A stretch of 64,000 nucleotides of DNA from positions 20,072,204 to 20,136,203 of the forward strand of contig NC_083655.1 of assembly GCF_963576545.1 (NCBI RefSeq). Direction: 5' to 3'. This stretch comes from Limanda limanda. Its lineage: Eukaryota > Chordata > Actinopteri > Pleuronectiformes > Pleuronectidae. Position numbers and translations under genes: made by a program. The notes under the pieces were generated by a model, which ran no database searches, was not told the DNA's origin, and worked only from the letters and a program-made list of their open reading frames with translations. Shown here piece after piece: positions 59,209 through 64,000 of this stretch (its first letter is position 1; each line of letters begins with the position of its first letter).

Positions 59209-62200
59209 TTTATAAAGCGTGAAGTGCGGTGTTCATGGTGAGCAGTTTCCCCACTGAGCTGTTGAGAGACGCAGCCCACCTCCCACCATGTGTGGACTGA
59301 AGCACAAGGTTTCCTGGTTGTTACATGGCCCACTCACTTTCTCACAGTGCCCACAAAGGGAAATGTTCAGGCTCCACAAAAACCTCAGTTTGTACGTTCA
59401 CAACACATCAGTTCCTCTGATTAGTGAAGACTTTTGCCACTTTTGTTGTGACTTATAAAGCAGCTATCAAGAGATAATAACCAGAGCCCACTCTGTAACC
59501 AGGTTGCAGAAGCTTTTACATTAGTCTATAATCTGCCCTGCCTTCCCTGAATTTAAATTCTGAAACAACTGTCATTGCAATGGTCATACACTCATCTGCA
59601 TCAAGACATTGGCATGAAATAAGTTTAATAATCATCACCTGGAAACTTATTTAACCCAACTCAGTCTGTGCTGGGTAGAAGTTGGTTAAGATTACATTTA
59701 GAACAGCTGAACAAAGTTTAAAGCGTGTACTTCCTAGGCTCTTCCGCTCACCTTTATAGGTGCATGCTTATGTATCGAAGCTGAATCCCTGGTTTGAGTC
59801 CAGCCAATGGTCCTTTGTTTCATACTATCCTCTCTCGCTTGCCTTTCTGAGAAATGCCCAAAAGCATTTAAAACCTGCCACCATTGACACTTTCTAAGCA
59901 TTTAAAAAAAAGTAAAGTCTCTCTTCATGTCTCTCATCCAGCAAGAGACATGAAATTTAAACTTTTATAGGAATTTGGACGGGTTATAGTAGGAGATACA
60001 TATTTCAGGTTTCTAATCAAAACAACAGTTAAATCCAATGGAAAACCGAGACATTACAGTGCTGCTCAATTGTGAGACACGAGGTCTCTTGAAAGAACCA
60101 TATGTGCAATAAAATGACAATGAAAATTAAAACACGGAATATTTAGCAGCAGAATTTTCAGCATTTATATGATTCAGTTCTCATAATAAAAGTAAGAGCT
60201 GCTTTCCAGTGCCTCACCTTCATAGGTTCTAAAAATTCTTCCAACTCCTGAAATGCATCAAGTGTGAGAAGCTTTAAAAGCAGTTGTGAATAATTACTCA
60301 GCCCTGAGTTTGTGCTCAGTCAAATGTTAAAACACTTTTAAAACATTTAAGTTTCTTTACTTGCCACCTCTCAGGTTGAAGTGGGGCTTTTGGTGTTGGA
60401 TTTGGTCCATATCTAGAAAGAAGGAAAAGTTAGTGTTTTATTTCCATTCATTTCTAAAAATGTTGTATATATAATGGAACAAACCCCTGTTCTAATTAAA
60501 CTCAATCCCCAAAACGGAATATAGACATTTTAGAACAGCTTTGCTTTGCCAAAAACACTTTAAGTAACTTCCCTTACACAATTGGTCTTTGACAGTAAAA
60601 GATGACAGTTCCAGGCTCTCAGGGCTTATAATTACAATCCATAATATATACATACTCACCCTTCACATTTTTATGTCAAGTTCTTCTATTTCAAGTTAGA
60701 GTGAAAACTATGATGGCTATAATAATGTATTTATTCAGTAAATAGTCTTTGTTGTTGCTCGAAACTATGACATGAGATTTGTGAGTTGGCTGCTGAGATC
60801 ACCTTAAAAGGAAAATCCATTCCAGAAGCAATAAGGAAAGTGCGTATTGTGAAAAGAATAATAACAATTTGTCAATGCACTAAATAGCTGCACTCTGCCC
60901 CACACTATAGTGGCTGGGTGTGTCGCATGTTTGGGGGTTGAAGTCCAGCTGGGGGGGAGTTTAAGGTAATACCTTCCATTGAGTCTCTGCAGTGGGTGTC
61001 CCAGATGGTCTGCAGTCAAGCTCCTTTAGTGACTCCGACAATGGTCAAGTGGAAATTGAATTGCATACGGTTAAGACCCAAAGCTTTTTCTATAATGGGT
61101 CTTAGTGACCGAGATGGTCACTCTCCTGTTAGCCCATATGGTCCTGGGTAGAGCTCTTTGCTCATCTTCCGTGAATGAATGTCACACCAGGAAGCCAATG
61201 GCATGGCTCAGGTTAAATTAGTTTTTGAATACATTTGCTGATAATAGTCGACACAACACACTTATTTTGTATTTAGACCTCTTCATTTACAAAGACTTGC
61301 TTATATGTTATGTTTTTCTTCAACAATTTAATTCTATTCTGGGAGGTCCTTAAACTAACTTACTTGATTAATTGATAGATACAATTTTCCACACACACTT
61401 GTAAGGCGCTGTCAAGCTTGATTACTAATCTTGTCCTTTTTTAGTACGGTATACCAACTCCTCCATGTCATGACAAAGTCAGGATGTTGACTATTTCCAT
61501 AACCTAATCTATCAACTTTAAATTGAAAACATTGAGATCCCGAATCACAGTTTATCTAAACGATGTCCTCTATTGTCAGCTAATGTTGTGATAGAATCCA
61601 AGCTAACTGTTAAGTTGAACCTACACTCGATGGTCGACTATATATACACATTTTTTAGTCAAAGAAACAATCATCAATGATGTCATCTCCCAAAATAAAT
61701 GAGAGCTAATGAGGAAATCAACATGAAGAGTTGCTTTAGTGCCAAAAACTGTGTGAATTGCATAATAATGGGTAGAAAATGTTTAATATCCCAAGAAGTA
61801 AACCTGTAAGCTCAGAAGACAAAATTAGCAGATGGCTCAGAGAACAGATTTAGCTGCTAGCTAATACGATCTGTTCCGTCTGTGGACAGTTTCACTCTGA
61901 AATTGCAGACTTAATATCAATTTAAACTCTCACTTGTGTATTCATGGCTGATTCGTGTTTCTTCATTCAGTATTACCTCCAGATGCGTGGGCATACTGTC
62001 TGTAATATTCTATTGGGCACACTCCGATCAATGTCTTTTTTTCTAGACCTGCGTGTGGGTTGAGGTCATCTTGCCTGTAACATATTTGATGACAGTAAAT
62101 GAGGATTCACACTGCCAACCAGCTCTGCTGTGCACACAGGGAATCTGTTGTAGTAGGATGGTTTGGCCACAGGCCAATGGAAATCTTTATTACATTAAAT

Positions 62201-63465
62201 GCATCCAGGGCTGCCTGGCCGCCTGTCACCGAGACTAGCTCTGAGCCTGCAGACAGCCTCCACAGCCCACATGGTGAGAACCAGGGATTCACTGACATGG
62301 TTTTTATAAAGCCCATGTACTCGCGGCTAATATTTGGTTGTGGATGGAAAAACATCTCTACTGCATGAAATCCGAAGCCCCATTTAGACAGGGGAAGTGT
62401 GGAATAAAGTTGTCACTGTGCTACCCTGTAATCGTACTAATCATCTTGGCATTTTAGCCCTTTGGGAAACTAAAGGATGGGATCAGTCATAGACAGGGAC
62501 TTTTCAGGATAAAATCAAAGGCCAAAGAGATGGGTTGAAGAGTTTCCATATGAGGTGGATTTGAATCAAAAATCGTAATCATAACTCAGTGAAATGGTAA
62601 TACAGCGCATGAAACATACTTGTATTTCATTCAGTGTGATTTATACATCAGCTCTAGAGACCATTACAAGTAAACGTCCATGATTATGCTTACAAATAAT
62701 AGAAAAGAGACTCGCCAGAAACTTCAGTATTGGTGTAATCCACTTGTAGCTGTCTGCACATCCAGTGGTATACATTGCAAGCAGGAGTTGCTGATAATAT
62801 GCATACAAATAAGAGAATTCCAGTATCTAACTGTAGTACAAACACAGAACAGCAAGAATTATGTCATTACAATCAGCTTAAAAAAAACAAAACTACAAGT
62901 GCTACATATAAGTCAATGTATAAGTGCAACCAACATTTTAGTTATAGTTTATAAACCATTTATACAACAACAAACAAAATTGACGACATCATATTCAGCA
63001 AAGTCGTGACAGATACATAATATGTTTAAAAGCTATAAGTTGTTACAACTAAGAAAACATGGCAAATTGTGACTTGTCCGCCTGAAAAACCTATTTAGAG
63101 CGTCCTCGAAGTCACTGCAATGGAGAAAAGCTCAAGGGCACATTAGCGGGACAGATAGAGAGTTTAAACCTGAAAACTCTTCAGTGTAAATATATACTGT
63201 AAAAGCTAAGCTCTATAAAAGATTGTATGTGCTAATCAGTGATGCATACATCTTCACTTAGTTAGGAAACACTTGCACAGTAACTAGGCCATGCTTAGAC
63301 CTTTGAACAGCTGATGCACTGTATCAGTGTATTAATACACACTGAACACTGTCAGGCTCTCTGCTGCAGCTAGGCTTTAGGCTCTGACCTCTCAAAGCCA
63401 TCCACTGCATCCATTAGAAAGCTTCTTTCCATTAAATGTAACCATGCCACCTTTGGCTTGGTTTG

Positions 63466-63610
<145 letters not shown>

Positions 63611-63912
63611 AAAAGCCATCTCTTTCAGGGTGTAGCCTGTGAATGAGGCTGCTGGCTTTGAAAATGTGCTGATGCCGCTTTAGAAAAGGCTGTGGTGGCC
63701 CAGTATGGTTTCTAAAGAGCAGGCCCAGACTCCCAAACCAAACATCATCTCTCAACTGATCCCAGGCATAGCCACACCCAGACTCCAACACACTGCCTCC
63801 AGGGTTCTGTAAGCCATGAAAACTCAGAAAAATTCAAATCCCAACTTAATTCTGCATTTAATAATTACCCCTGCATGCCGAAAAAAGCCATACAAGCAGG
63901 GCATTGTTTGGA

Positions 63913-63913
<1 letters not shown>

Positions 63914-63950
<37 letters not shown>

Positions 63951-64000
63951 TGTGAGTGCGTGTGTGTGTGTGAGAGTATGTGTGTGTGTGTGAGAGTGTG
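63914..64000 (+). repeat. (TG)n compound microsatellite at the window edge
   Basis: TG units interrupted by GAGTG motifs run off the right edge. Confidence 0.95.

Overview
The window looks like a teleost fish chromosome segment, probably from a percomorph-type fish. The signs are vertebrate GT-AG genes, very long CA/TG microsatellites, and fish-type SINEs, hAT elements and MITEs. The species cannot be named from the sequence. Two genes are present, both on the + strand. The first is most of hecw1 (NEDL1, a HECT/C2/WW E3 ubiquitin ligase), which enters from the left edge and ends with a TGA at 49432-49434. The second is the first coding exon of stk17a (DRAK1, a DAPK-family kinase) at 56912-57093, whose remaining exons lie beyond the right edge. 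From memory, HECW1 and STK17A are also neighbours in tetrapods, so this is conserved synteny. The paralogue HECW2 (neighbour STK17B) was considered and rejected on protein sequence.

Region by region: 1-1391 is an hecw1 intron. Exons at 1392-17850 encode the end of the HECW N-terminal domain and the C2 domain. Two large exons (18348-19339 and 19987-20560) encode the acidic, fast-evolving linker with an SCYST-type cysteine repeat. A 9.4 kb intron (20561-29920) is a transposon nest holding an RTE-clade LINE and a small hAT element, each with target-site duplications. Exons at 29921-36984 encode WW1, the helical box and WW2. Exons at 38415-49434 encode the linker and the HECT domain, with the catalytic Cys codon at 49333-49335. 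A long candidate 3' UTR follows (49435 to about 54,710), then about 1.9 kb of intergenic DNA with a MITE, then the stk17a promoter and first exon. Intron 1 of stk17a fills 57094-64000.

I joined 28 exons by matching splice sites and reading phase. They give one open frame of 1,536 residues plus stop, lacking only the N-terminal part (roughly 155 residues by comparison with human HECW1 from memory). The joins are internally consistent only if a tiny exon near 8980-9002 (or 8980-9044) is included; this is the least certain part of the model.

The non-coding part is rich in mobile DNA whose boundaries can be read directly: a 5'-truncated RTE LINE with a 14-bp duplication, a 1.56-kb hAT with an 8-bp duplication, a solo LTR with a 5-bp duplication, two TTAA-flanked palindromic elements, and a MITE family with about seven copies or fragments. 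I found no wholly new biological system. The most interesting items are the hAT mini-gene that keeps only the BED and dimerisation ends, the complementary UG/CA repeats around an in-frame HECT exon, the phase puzzle pointing to a microexon, and paired RFX-like X-boxes in the stk17a promoter.
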